Source of the DNA: Sphingobacterium sp. UT-1RO-CII-1
GTDB taxonomy: Bacteria > Bacteroidota > Bacteroidia > Sphingobacteriales > Sphingobacteriaceae
Reading direction: 5' to 3'
NCBI RefSeq assembly: GCF_026711005.1
Contig: NZ_JAPPVJ010000002.1
Span: 682,001-746,000 of the forward strand
Length of the DNA stretch: 64,000 nt
A model generated the notes under the pieces. That model was not told the origin of the DNA, did no database searches, and saw nothing but the letters and a program-made list of their open reading frames with translations. Position 1 is the stretch's first letter. Every line of letters begins with the position of its first letter. Positions 35,412 to 44,845 of this stretch are shown piece by piece. A program made the position numbers and the translations under genes.

Positions 35412-36089
35412 CTACGCGTAGAGTATCATTTTATTAGTATCGCTGATAACAAAACGATAGCCGTATTTCCAAAGCTCAAAGTAGGGCTTTAAAAAATCTA
35501 TAGCTGGCCTGTTTTTATAGCGCGGATATTGGAAATAGGCGGAAAGATAATAGTCGCAACTAATCGAGTAATAGGCCTCGTCTAGGATAGCGACTAACGA
35601 ATCCGTATCTGAGTTTTCGAGTCGCCAATTGGAAAAAGCTTCATACCACATTTCATGCATACTACTATCAAAATCAACAGCATCGGACTCGGCTATTTCA
35701 ATAGTTTTGATACCTTGAAGAGCGTGCCAAAGCTCTTCATCCTGAATAAATTCGGCAAACAAAAGAAGATGTTTTAACAGATCTCGTCCTAAACTCTGTA
35801 ACTGCTCTTTATCAGCAGTTTTGGAAGGAACAAAATAGCCTGGCGAAGCCCCCTGCTCGACGACACCCAGTACCTCTTGTGCTGTTACTTCAAAAATAGG
35901 TTTTAGACGTTCGTAAAACGTAGCGCCATTAGGTATTGGTTCAAATATTTTTTCTGCCTTCTCGCCGTAAGGCATAAAACATTGAAAATATGCGTAAAAC
36001 TGATCGTCTAGATCTAGGTATTCGCTTTCGGTGTCCACCTCTTCGTCAATAAGTTTACCAAGGTAAAGGGCATATTCTTTTTGTGTCAT
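35412..36089 (-). CDS. Unknown acidic cytoplasmic protein
   Basis: 225 aa, largely helical with many aromatic residues; no signal peptide or TM. The N-terminus is 'MTQKEYALYLGKLIDEEVD' and the C-terminus 'YGYRFVISDTNKMILYA'. A TAGCTTTG element lies 22 bp upstream. It is convergent with the DUF7832-like gene. I do not recognise the family; a DUF5063-like relation is only a guess. Confidence 0.62.
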   Translation of the reverse strand: MTQKEYALYLGKLIDEEVDTESEYLDLDDQFYAYFQCFMPYGEKAEKIFEPIPNGATFYERLKPIFEVTAQEVLGVVEQGASPGYFVPSKTADKEQLQSLGRDLLKHLLLFAEFIQDEELWHALQGIKTIEIAESDAVDFDSSMHEMWYEAFSNWRLENSDTDSLVAILDEAYYSISCDYYLSAYFQYPRYKNRPAIDFLKPYFELWKYGYRFVISDTNKMILYA

Positions 36090-36110
36090 GACTAATAATC
36101 TATATATTCA

Positions 36111-36118
36111 CAAAGCTA
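36111..36118 (-). promoter_or_regulatory. -7 promoter element
   Basis: TAGCTTTG on the minus strand, 22 bp before the ATG at 36089. Confidence 0.35.
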
Positions 36119-36242
36119 TAAGCACTCTGCTGCGATTAAAATACCAAAGATAAAAAATCATGTTTCTTAATTGATGCCGCTAACATCTTTTTATATTTAC
36201 TATATTGAATTTATCTATGATATAATTAATAAACAGGCAATT

Positions 36243-36347
36243 ATGATTAAGATTATTTACAGACCAAAGTTTAAGGTTGATAGAAGCTCTTTATTAGTGC
36301 TTATTCTATGTCTGGCTCTGATCTTACTGATGGTCATTTATTTTTGA
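36243..36347 (+). CDS. 34-aa single-TM peptide
   Basis: A short reading frame begins MIKIIYRPKFKVDRSS and continues with a 19-residue hydrophobic helix (LLVLILCLALILLMVIYF) to the stop. The basic N-terminus followed by an uninterrupted TM helix is a common layout for small membrane peptides. No homologue is known to me, and no promoter match was found, so it may be fortuitous. Confidence 0.4.
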   Translation: MIKIIYRPKFKVDRSSLLVLILCLALILLMVIYF

Positions 36348-36441
36348 TATAGTTAAAAATGGTCCGTTAGAGTATGTATGCTTATAAAAATAGTATATCG
36401 CAACCGCTGAACTTTGCAATTCTATTGCATAATTATTTTTA

Positions 36442-36449
36442 TACCTTTG
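36442..36449 (+). promoter_or_regulatory. -7 promoter element directly before the DUF6660-like gene
   Basis: TACCTTTG, with only four bases before the ATG at 36454, the same geometry as at the toxin gene (16133-16145). Confidence 0.5.
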
Positions 36450-36453
36450 GTGT

Positions 36454-36774
36454 ATGATAAAATGGTCAGCAATACTATTAACTATTATTTTCACAGCGCT
36501 ATCGGTACTGCAATGTACAGATGGTATAGCTGTAGTAATAGAAAATAGCACTTCACAAATTGCTAATAATGACCAAAAAGACACAGCAGACACTTGTTCT
36601 CCTTTGTGTGCATGTACATGTTGCGGAATATCAATAAGCCCATTTCAAAATAGCAAGGCGGTATTCCCTATTTTCTTAGTACAGCCGAAGGTAAAAAACA
36701 GTATTGTTAAAGATGTTTTTATAATTACTGACTACAACGCTAGCATCTGGCACCCTCCGCAATTTAACGTCTAA
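36454..36774 (+). CDS. Cys-rich exported DUF6660-like protein
   Basis: 106 aa. A hydrophobic N-terminus of about 20 residues (with a Cys at 21) is followed by a polar stretch and the cluster 'CSPLCACTCCG' (residues ~49-59), then a beta-like tail. I recall DUF6660 proteins with this cluster located before heavy-metal efflux genes in Sphingobacteriaceae. It precedes the RND pump gene by 142 bp, so a role in metal sensing or binding in the envelope is plausible. The family name is from memory. Confidence 0.68.
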   Translation: MIKWSAILLTIIFTALSVLQCTDGIAVVIENSTSQIANNDQKDTADTCSPLCACTCCGISISPFQNSKAVFPIFLVQPKVKNSIVKDVFIITDYNASIWHPPQFNV

Positions 36775-36796
36775 TATTTAGGGAACTTGATTGTTC

Positions 36797-36826
36797 AACT
36801 ATTGTACACTACGTTTCAAAATAGTT
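36797..36826. promoter_or_regulatory. Dyad upstream of the metal-efflux operon
   Basis: AACTATT (36797-36803) and AATAGTT (36820-36826) are inverted with a 16-bp spacer, about 90 bp before the RND gene start. It may be an operator; no regulator gene is adjacent. Confidence 0.3.
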
Positions 36827-36916
36827 AACATACAATAATTTAATCCCTGTTTTTCTTTTTTCAAAGAGAAGACAACCTCTTGTTTTCTCAAGTTTTCAAT
36901 CTAGAATAAAATAGAC

Positions 36917-39900
36917 GTGTTAGATAGCATCATTAAATTTAGCATCAAAAACAAGTTCATTGTAGGAATAATGACCTTGATATTGATAATATGGGGAGTT
37001 TGGAGCGCCAGCAAACTGCCGATTGACGCTGTGCCGGATATCACAAATAACCAGGTACAGATCTTTACCTCAACCCCCACCTTGGCCAGCCAAGAAGTAG
37101 AACAGCTGGTTACGTTTCCGATCGAGCAAAGTATTGCAAATGTTCCCGACATTGAAGAGATACGTAGTATTTCAAGGTTTGGCCTATCTGTTATTACGGT
37201 GGTTTTTAAAGAAAATGTAGATATTTACTTTGCCCGCCAACTGATCAATGAAAAGCTAAAAGAAGCTTATGAAGCCATTCCTCAAGGAATAGGAGTTCCA
37301 CAGATGGCTCCCGTAAGTACAGGACTGGGCGAAGTGTACCAGTATATTATACACCCCAAAAAAGGAAGCGAAGAAAAGTATACAGCTAAGGACTTGCGTA
37401 CTATGCAGGATTGGATTGTCGCAAGGCAACTATACGGCACGCCTGGAATAGCCGAAGTAAATAGTTTTGGAGGAGAGCTTAAACAGTATGAAGTAGCGGT
37501 AGACCCTAACAAACTAAAAGCTATGAATGTCAGTGTGCCTGATATTTTTAAGGCACTTGAGCTTAATAATCAAAATACAGGCGGGGCATATATTGATAAA
37601 AAACCGAATGCTTACTTCATACGAGGAATAGGACTATTAACTTCATTGGAAGATGTAGGAAATATTCCTGTCAAGAAGAGTGGAACAGTGCCTATTTTGA
37701 TTAAAGATGTAGCCGATGTACGTTTTGGAAGTGCGGTGAGATATGGTGCACTTACCTACAATGGAGAGGTAGATGCGGTAGGCGGCGTAGTAATGATGCT
37801 GAAAGGTGAAAATAGCAATGAAGTAGTACAGCGAATTAAAGAAAAACTACCTACTATTCAACAATCGCTACCTGAAGATGTGGTTATTGAGGCCTATCTA
37901 GATCGGACAGACCTCGTGGGAAGAGCGATAAAAACCGTGGAGAAAAACCTAATTGAAGGCTCGCTGATTGTCATATTTGTGCTTGTGTTATTCTTAGGAA
38001 ACATGCGGGCAGGATTGATTGTAGCATCTGCTATACCTTTATCTCTCCTTTTTGCCTTAGGCATGATGAATGTCTTCGGAGTAAGTGCAAACCTGATGAG
38101 TTTAGGAGCTATAGACTTTGGGCTAATTGTGGATGGTGCCGTTATCGTAGTAGAGGCAACTTTGCATCATTTAGGCTTAAGAAAATCTACAGAAAAACTA
38201 ACCCAAGAACAAATGGATCAAGAGGTGTTTGAATCGGCATCAAAGATCCGTACGGCTGCAGCTTTCGGTGAAATTATTATTCTCATTGTTTATATCCCTA
38301 TTCTCACCTTAGTGGGTGTAGAGGGGAAAATGTTTACACCAATGGCTAAAACTGTAGGCTTCGCTATTTTGGGTGCGTTAATATTATCGTTGACTTATAT
38401 TCCGATGATGTGCGCATTGTTTCTCCCTAAAAAAATGAGCGGTAAAAAAAGCTTTAGTGATCGAATGGTGGAAAAGATGCAAGGAATTTATGCCCCTCTA
38501 CTACAAAAAGCAATTCGCCTGAAGTACGCAATTATCACTATCGCCGTAGCATTGTTTGCAAGCAGTATATTTTTATTCAATAGAATGGGAGGCGAATTTA
38601 TACCGCAACTACAGGAGGGGGATTTCGCTTTTCACTGTATTTTACCCCAAGGTAGTTCTCTGAGCCAAAGTATAGAGACATCGATGCAAGCATCACGTCT
38701 AATCAAAGAGTTTGACGAAGTGAAAATGGTTGTAGGCAAGACAGGAGCTGCCGAAGTGCCCACAGACCCCATGCCTCCAGAGGCCACTGACCTCATGATT
38801 ATATTAAAACCGCAAAGTGAATGGACATCGGGACGCTCTTTTAGCGAACTCGGGGATGCTATGATGGAACGATTAGAAGTGATACCCGGTGTATTTTTTG
38901 AGAAAAACCAACCCATACAAATGCGTTTTAATGAGCTAATGACAGGTATTAGACAAGATGTAGCTGTGAAAATTTTCGGAGAAAATATAGATAGTCTAGC
39001 GACTTATGCTAAACAAGTGAGTGAAGTTATTCAAACAATTGAAGGCGCAACACCACCACAGGTAGAACGGGTAAGTGGACTACCACAGATTAATGTAGAT
39101 TATGATCGGGCGAGAATGGCAAATTATGGATTAACTGTAGAAGAGGTCAATGATATGTTGAGCACTGCCTTTGCAGGAAAAAGCGCCGGCCTTATTTATG
39201 AAAACGAACGAAGATTTGACCTGGTCGTAAGATTGGACAGCACCTACAGAAGTGATATTTCTGATGTCCAAAACCTGATGATACCACTGCCTGATGGAAA
39301 CCAGATTCCGCTTTATCAAATTGCGGAGATCGACTATAAACTCGGTCCAGCCCAGATAAGCAGAGAAGCTGGCAAAAGAAGAATAGTAATCGGTTTTAAC
39401 GTAGCAGGAAGAGATGTGCAGAGTGTGGTCCAAGATATACAGGAAGAGCTTGGCAAAAAAGTAAAGTTACCAGCGGGATATTATTTTACTTATGGTGGCC
39501 AATTTGAAAACTTGCAAAAAGCAAGTCAACGTTTAATGATTGCAGTGCCTATATCACTGTTATTGATTTTCGTACTCTTATACTTTACGTTTCACTCTCT
39601 AAAACAAGCGACCTTGATATTTACAGCAATCCCCATGAGTGCAATAGGTGGTGTTTACGCCTTATTGCTAAGAGATATGCCTTTTAGTATAAGTGCAGGC
39701 ATTGGTTTTATAGCCTTGTTTGGTGTAGCCGTACTAAATGGTATTGTATTGATCGGAAAATTTAACGAACTGGAAAAAGATGGTATAAAAGATATCTTCG
39801 AGCGGGTAAAAAAAGGCACGCTCATCCGCTTACGCCCCGTATTAATGACCGGTATGGTGGCTTCACTAGGATTCTTGCCCATGGCAATAAGTACAAGTGC

Positions 39901-41272
39901 AGGTGCGGAAGTGCAAAAACCCTTGGCGACAGTAGTCATAGGCGGCTTATTTACAGCCACTTTACTAACATTATTTGTATTACCCCTACTATATATCATT
40001 TTCAATTCAAAAATGAAGGCGAAAGTAGGTTCTAAGGCTATAAAAGCTCTTGGTTTACTGCTATTATTGGCTTTTGGATCTACCGTAGCAGTAGCACAGC
40101 AACCCTTGACAATAGAACAAGCCATAACAATAGGAATACAGAACAGTAGAGAGCTAAAAGCAAATGATATGGACATAGCAGCGACCAAAGCACTACGAAA
40201 AACGACAAGTGAACTGCCTCAAACAGATGTCAATTTTCAATACGGAAATAGTGGTGGCTTTGCTAATGACGATGGTATCATGATTTCGCAAACAATACCT
40301 TTTCCAACTCTTTTTGGTGCTCGAAAAGACCTGATTAAAGCACAGGTGAAAAATAAAGAGTGGTTAAAAACATTGTCCGAGAATAGTATCAAGAGCGAGA
40401 TAAGGACTTACTACTATCAGCTTGAATATCTCCAGAATAATAACCGAACATTAGCCGAGCTGGATAGCATATACCTCGACTTTATTGAGATAGCAAGACT
40501 ACGATTTAAAACAGGAGATACTAAAAGAATAGATATCAGTACAGCAGAAACTAAACAAGGGGAAATACGCTTGCTGTATCAGGAAAATAAAGTGTTAGAA
40601 AATATTGCTTACGACAACCTTAAGAATTTACTACAAGTAGAAGAGGATTTTAAAATCGTAAGCCCAGACGGTTACCGCCCTCTAGCAATAACAGAACTGA
40701 TTGATAAATCGGTTGTAGCCAAACACCCTCAAGTTCAATTATTATACCAAGAAGCGCAACTTGCTTCGGAAAATAAAAAATTAGAAAAAGCAATGGGCTT
40801 GCCCCAATTTACCTTGGGTTATAACAACATTTCCTTGATAGGCACACATACTAAAAACGGAGTGGATAGTTATTACGGAAGAGGCCAAAGATTTAACTAC
40901 TTTAATATCGGCATATCTATTCCTTTCACGTATGGCGCAACAAAAGCACGTATACGTGCACTGGACTTTCAAAAGAAATCAGCCGAATTAGCCGCAGAAT
41001 GGCAAACACAAAAACTAGAGACAGAGCTGAACAACGCTATTAAAAGCTACAGACAAAACATAGAGCAGTATCAATATTTTGTGGAAAAAGCGATTCCTAA
41101 CAGTAAGGATATTATAGAAGCTTCTCAATTGGGCTACCGCACAGGAGACATATCGTACGTAGAATATTTATTCTCGGTGCAAACAGCAACAGATACACAG
41201 ATTAGCTACCTAAAAAGTATACAAAAGGTAAATGAATCGGCGATTTACATCTATTCTTTATTAAACAGATAA
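36917..41272 (+). CDS. Heavy-metal efflux RND pump fused to a TolC-like outer-membrane factor
   Basis: 1451 aa from a GTG start. Residues 1 to ~1035 are a full HME-RND transporter with 12 TM helices and the TM4 motif 'AIDFGLIVDGAVIVVEA', which is closer to CzcA than to CusA, suggesting divalent ions such as Zn, Co or Cd. Residues ~1038-1060 form a basic then hydrophobic segment ending 'VAVAQQ', like a signal peptide. From there to the end is a TolC/CzcC outer-membrane efflux domain of about 390 residues. The adaptor gene follows 14 bp downstream. CzcA/CusA fused to TolC is known from Bacteroidota. Confidence 0.93.
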   Translation: MLDSIIKFSIKNKFIVGIMTLILIIWGVWSASKLPIDAVPDITNNQVQIFTSTPTLASQEVEQLVTFPIEQSIANVPDIEEIRSISRFGLSVITVVFKENVDIYFARQLINEKLKEAYEAIPQGIGVPQMAPVSTGLGEVYQYIIHPKKGSEEKYTAKDLRTMQDWIVARQLYGTPGIAEVNSFGGELKQYEVAVDPNKLKAMNVSVPDIFKALELNNQNTGGAYIDKKPNAYFIRGIGLLTSLEDVGNIPVKKSGTVPILIKDVADVRFGSAVRYGALTYNGEVDAVGGVVMMLKGENSNEVVQRIKEKLPTIQQSLPEDVVIEAYLDRTDLVGRAIKTVEKNLIEGSLIVIFVLVLFLGNMRAGLIVASAIPLSLLFALGMMNVFGVSANLMSLGAIDFGLIVDGAVIVVEATLHHLGLRKSTEKLTQEQMDQEVFESASKIRTAAAFGEIIILIVYIPILTLVGVEGKMFTPMAKTVGFAILGALILSLTYIPMMCALFLPKKMSGKKSFSDRMVEKMQGIYAPLLQKAIRLKYAIITIAVALFASSIFLFNRMGGEFIPQLQEGDFAFHCILPQGSSLSQSIETSMQASRLIKEFDEVKMVVGKTGAAEVPTDPMPPEATDLMIILKPQSEWTSGRSFSELGDAMMERLEVIPGVFFEKNQPIQMRFNELMTGIRQDVAVKIFGENIDSLATYAKQVSEVIQTIEGATPPQVERVSGLPQINVDYDRARMANYGLTVEEVNDMLSTAFAGKSAGLIYENERRFDLVVRLDSTYRSDISDVQNLMIPLPDGNQIPLYQIAEIDYKLGPAQISREAGKRRIVIGFNVAGRDVQSVVQDIQEELGKKVKLPAGYYFTYGGQFENLQKASQRLMIAVPISLLLIFVLLYFTFHSLKQATLIFTAIPMSAIGGVYALLLRDMPFSISAGIGFIALFGVAVLNGIVLIGKFNELEKDGIKDIFERVKKGTLIRLRPVLMTGMVASLGFLPMAISTSAGAEVQKPLATVVIGGLFTATLLTLFVLPLLYIIFNSKMKAKVGSKAIKALGLLLLLAFGSTVAVAQQPLTIEQAITIGIQNSRELKANDMDIAATKALRKTTSELPQTDVNFQYGNSGGFANDDGIMISQTIPFPTLFGARKDLIKAQVKNKEWLKTLSENSIKSEIRTYYYQLEYLQNNNRTLAELDSIYLDFIEIARLRFKTGDTKRIDISTAETKQGEIRLLYQENKVLENIAYDNLKNLLQVEEDFKIVSPDGYRPLAITELIDKSVVAKHPQVQLLYQEAQLASENKKLEKAMGLPQFTLGYNNISLIGTHTKNGVDSYYGRGQRFNYFNIGISIPFTYGATKARIRALDFQKKSAELAAEWQTQKLETELNNAIKSYRQNIEQYQYFVEKAIPNSKDIIEASQLGYRTGDISYVEYLFSVQTATDTQISYLKSIQKVNESAIYIYSLLNR

Positions 41273-41286
41273 ATAATTTTAAAGTC

Positions 41287-42630
41287 ATGAAATTTAAAAT
41301 AAATAATTCAATCGTTCTCTTGACAGTACTGACCTTAAGTGCTTTTGGATTTGCATGCAGCTCCAAGAAAGATAAGGGTACAGAAGAAACCAAAATTGAA
41401 AATATAGAACAAAGCTCGGATGCAGCACACACAGAGGAAGATGAGGACACAACCTCATTGACTCCCGAACAAATGGACGCCGTGGGTATAACCCTTGGAA
41501 ATATCGAAAACAAAAATATGACAGCTGTAATTAAAGCAAATGGAACATTGCGAGTGCCGAATAAAAATAGAGCCAATGCAACGTCTCTGTATGGTGGCGT
41601 AATAAAAACACTAAACGTAGAATTAGGCGATTATGTGCGTAAAGGACAAGTTATAGCAACTATAGAAAACCCTCAGTTTATACTGCTACAAGAGGAGTTC
41701 TTAAGTTTGGAAAGTAGCATTGTTTTGGCCGAACAAGAGTTGGAAAGACAAAAGGAACTCAATGCAGGAAATGCCGGAGCGAAAAAAAATCTACAGGATG
41801 CAACCTCCAAACTTAGCGCACTACGCACCAAAAAAGCTTCCCTACTGCGACAGATTCAAATGATGGGAATTAACCCAGGAACAATAAGCACGACGAATTT
41901 AAAAAATATATTAGCCGTAAGCAGCCCCATAAATGGCAATATCAGTAATGTATACGCCAAAGTAGGCAGCTATGTCGATGTTACTTTTCCTTTAGTGGAG
42001 ATAATAGATAACAGCATGATGCATGTAGATATGCAAGTTTTTGAAAAGGATATTCCAAATATTAAAATAGGGCAGCGTGTTAATTTTGTGGTAACAAATA
42101 ACCCAGCTAAAAATTATACCGCTACAGTATTTAACATAGGTTCATCATTTGAAAATGATGGCAAATCAATTGCCGTACACAGTGCTATTGAAGGCGAAAA
42201 AAATGGCTTAATAGACGGAATGAACATTGTAGGCACACTGGATATTGACGACACCTATGTGACCGCAGTACCCAATGAGGCCTTAGTAGATGTAGACGGT
42301 AAAACCTATATTTTTGTGCATATTGATAAAGGGGATCAGGCCCCCCACAAAAAAGAAGAACACCTGCATAAAGAGGGCGACGACCACGACCACACTAACG
42401 AAAAGGAACATGTGCACCCCGAAGGTGAAAAACACGATCACAGTGCTGAAAGTAAAGATAGAAATGGTGCAGTCAATTTTAAAAAATATGAAGTTATAAA
42501 AGGGACATCATATATGGGTTACACAGCAATTACAGCAGTAAGTGAACTGCCTCCTCATATCAAAATAGTAACAAAGGGCGCTTTTTTTATACTTGCCAAG
42601 ATGAACGATACTGGAGGGCACGAACATTAA
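41287..42630 (+). CDS. RND efflux periplasmic adaptor subunit (CzcB/CusB-like), His-rich
   Basis: 447 aa. The N-terminus looks like a lipoprotein signal ('SAFGFACSS'). The membrane fusion protein parts are the lipoyl-like 'ANATSLYGGVIKTLNVELGDYVRKGQVIATIENPQ', a helical hairpin, and a beta-barrel. Residues ~355-395 are a His/Glu/Asp-rich segment ('HLHKEGDDHDH', 'HVHPEGEKHDH') that likely binds metal. It links the RND pump to the outer-membrane domain. It ends just before a very strong terminator. Confidence 0.93.
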   Translation: MKFKINNSIVLLTVLTLSAFGFACSSKKDKGTEETKIENIEQSSDAAHTEEDEDTTSLTPEQMDAVGITLGNIENKNMTAVIKANGTLRVPNKNRANATSLYGGVIKTLNVELGDYVRKGQVIATIENPQFILLQEEFLSLESSIVLAEQELERQKELNAGNAGAKKNLQDATSKLSALRTKKASLLRQIQMMGINPGTISTTNLKNILAVSSPINGNISNVYAKVGSYVDVTFPLVEIIDNSMMHVDMQVFEKDIPNIKIGQRVNFVVTNNPAKNYTATVFNIGSSFENDGKSIAVHSAIEGEKNGLIDGMNIVGTLDIDDTYVTAVPNEALVDVDGKTYIFVHIDKGDQAPHKKEEHLHKEGDDHDHTNEKEHVHPEGEKHDHSAESKDRNGAVNFKKYEVIKGTSYMGYTAITAVSELPPHIKIVTKGAFFILAKMNDTGGHEH

Positions 42631-42643
42631 AAAATAACAGTTG

Positions 42644-42693
42644 TATTTTTGATATGGCCTGCTTAAGTTTCCGAGCAGGCCATATCAAAAATA
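42644..42693. terminator. 20-bp bidirectional terminator hairpin
   Basis: Perfect 20-bp stem (42644-42663 with 42674-42693), core GATATGGCCTGCT, ten-base loop, A/T-rich ends giving U-tracts on both strands. It separates the efflux operon from the convergent lipoprotein gene. Confidence 0.9.
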
Positions 42694-42709
42694 ATAAGAT
42701 TAATTAGGC

Positions 42710-44206
42710 TTACAATGCCCTATACTCGGCACCTGTCGGAATATCAATGTAAAAGTAGATATCGTCTTTATTGTCGTCAGTGAGTCGAACTAGACCACTG
42801 GAATAAATATACGTATACCCTGGAGTGACGATCTCGCTTTTGGTTTTATTATTGTAGAGGTAATATTTACCTTCCAATTCTTTTTGTATAGCAAAAATTT
42901 GATTTTTATCATCTAATATGCTTACCGAATAATAATTGGGCTGCATTTCCCATAATTTGCTCTGCGCATTCCATAAGCCCTCTTTTACAGGCTCGTTTTC
43001 AAGCTGCGTTTTAACAATATAAAGGCTATCAGAGTCATACACATAGCTAGACTTGAGTTTACCGAGATCTTGGCCAAGAACTTCTTCTGAAAAAAGCATA
43101 TACCTATCAGGCCATACCATATAGCCGATTTGATCGATTATGTAAAAGTCATCAACCTGAATTTCATTCAACAGATTTCCCTGGATATCGATATATAACC
43201 AATCGTAAGCCCACACCGCATGATCATAGTTGAATCTTCCTAAAATAAAGTAGGGAGAATTGTTTACAGAATATACAAAACCGACTTCTTTTAAAAAGGC
43301 TAGTTGATCCGCTGTAGCATGCTTTATGTGCTTAGGGAAAGCTTTATCATACTGTGGAAAAACGTAAACATCTTGATTCTTCCCTCCTTTTAAAAGCTTA
43401 GGCACAACAGGCGCATAACGATCCATGTTTATAGAGTCCAGCACTAAAGGCTGATTATTGAAATCTAGCTGTAGCTGGTTTGTACCAACAAAATTTGCTA
43501 AGACCGGTTGGCTACTCTGTATATCGTAAAGACTAAAACGACTTTCATGATAAGGAATATAACGCCCCTTATCTAGTGTATAGGCAATTCCTTCTTTTAA
43601 TTTTTTAAGTTTCTTGTTTTTGATTTCATACAAGAAATCGTTTAAGACAATATGGTTATCATTAAGCATGGAATAGCGCAAACTAAAATCATCTTCAGCG
43701 TAAGGAACATTTTTCGACAAAATGAGTTGGTCGCTCTCTATGATACGAATTTCAACACGGTGATAAGTTTGCTCTTTTTTAATACCACCCCCCAATATGT
43801 TCATCTCCCATTTCCAAACAGGCATCGTTTTTTCATACTCTCGTACGGTCATCATTAGCGTAAAGTCTGAAACTGGCATTAATTCAATCGTGTTCTCCGT
43901 ATAATCGACGATAATATTACCCGCGGTATCGATCAATGCGCTGCGCCTGTCAGCATCTTGCACGAGCGCATAGCCGGTAGACAAAAAAGGAGCTGCATGC
44001 GTATATGTTCCAGGCAGTTTCTGATTCATTTTTTTATCTACATATATAAAATCGCCTTCCTTAGTTAGGTAAGGCATCCAGTCTATATCTTGCACAGATT
44101 TTTCATTAGTTGTAGCAGACCGAACATCTTGCGCTTTATCTGCTCCCTGAACACAGGAAGTCATAAATAGCAGATGTAAAATATAAGAGATGATTTTCAA
44201 TTTCAT
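42710..44206 (-). CDS. Exported lipoprotein of unknown function, WG-repeat-like
   Basis: 498 aa from the ATG at 44206 (44242 is possible but adds 12 residues). Lipobox 'LLFMTSC'. The body is beta-rich with loose repeats such as 'YALVQDADRRSALIDTAGNIIVDY', which resemble WG repeats. No catalytic motif is visible. It lies 90 bp after the DUF4870-like gene but a terminator separates them. The function is unknown. Confidence 0.65.
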   Translation of the reverse strand: MKLKIISYILHLLFMTSCVQGADKAQDVRSATTNEKSVQDIDWMPYLTKEGDFIYVDKKMNQKLPGTYTHAAPFLSTGYALVQDADRRSALIDTAGNIIVDYTENTIELMPVSDFTLMMTVREYEKTMPVWKWEMNILGGGIKKEQTYHRVEIRIIESDQLILSKNVPYAEDDFSLRYSMLNDNHIVLNDFLYEIKNKKLKKLKEGIAYTLDKGRYIPYHESRFSLYDIQSSQPVLANFVGTNQLQLDFNNQPLVLDSINMDRYAPVVPKLLKGGKNQDVYVFPQYDKAFPKHIKHATADQLAFLKEVGFVYSVNNSPYFILGRFNYDHAVWAYDWLYIDIQGNLLNEIQVDDFYIIDQIGYMVWPDRYMLFSEEVLGQDLGKLKSSYVYDSDSLYIVKTQLENEPVKEGLWNAQSKLWEMQPNYYSVSILDDKNQIFAIQKELEGKYYLYNNKTKSEIVTPGYTYIYSSGLVRLTDDNKDDIYFYIDIPTGAEYRAL

Positions 44207-44248
44207 ATTTTGAGAGTGAGAAAATATAAAAGTACTCATCAAGATGAA

Positions 44249-44280
44249 AAGAAGTTGCTACAAAAAGTAAGCAACTTCTT
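44249..44280 (-). terminator. Terminator after the DUF4870-like gene
   Basis: AAGAAGTTGC (44249-44258) pairs with GCAACTTCTT (44271-44280), loop 12 nt; T-rich sequence follows on the minus strand. Confidence 0.7.
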
Positions 44281-44296
44281 AAACCTATATAGAGTA

Positions 44297-44641
44297 CTAA
44301 ATCATTGAAAACCATTTTTGAAACAAAGGCCCAACAACAGGTATACCTTTTTCCTGTTTGTTGACAGCCCCTAGAATACCTAAAACAACAACAAAAAGAA
44401 CAATAATACCCACAACTTTGCCAAGTATCTCTCCGATGCCAGGAATAAAACTAACACATCCTAAAAATAAAGCAGCGGCCGTAATACCAATACTTTGACG
44501 GATATGAAAGCGTCCCAGCGATGTTGGGTTGCTGTTGTTCATCACTAATGCAGCAACGAGCCCTATAATAGTCAGATAAGAAACGATAGCTACTGTTTTT
44601 CCTTGATCGGCTTCTCCTAAATTACTTCTACTTTTGTCCAT
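44297..44641 (-). CDS. DUF4870/Tic20-like small membrane protein
   Basis: 114 aa with three TM helices (about residues 18-35, 50-68, 72-93). The central 'GRFHIRQSIGI' matches the 'FH.RQ..G' motif of DUF4870/Tic20-like proteins. Function is unknown; the family occurs widely in bacteria. It appears monocistronic. Confidence 0.75.
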   Translation of the reverse strand: MDKSRSNLGEADQGKTVAIVSYLTIIGLVAALVMNNSNPTSLGRFHIRQSIGITAAALFLGCVSFIPGIGEILGKVVGIIVLFVVVLGILGAVNKQEKGIPVVGPLFQKWFSMI

Positions 44642-44845
44642 GATTATAATGTTGTTTAAATGAATACAATTAACGTTTACAAAGTTGTACTTATTGAAAG
44701 TTTAATCCTATAGCTGAAACTGGGGATATTTATGCTAGGTAATACAATAACAGAAAATAGTTGAAAGCAGGGATTGCATAACTTAATAAAAGGAAGAATA
44801 TTTGCACTGCAAAATATAGTATATGCAAGTAATTAGTATAAAGCG

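Noticed and set aside
39655-40188. 177-aa reading frame antisense to the RND pump
   Set aside because: Shadow of a strongly coding frame on the plus strand; no start signal or domain.
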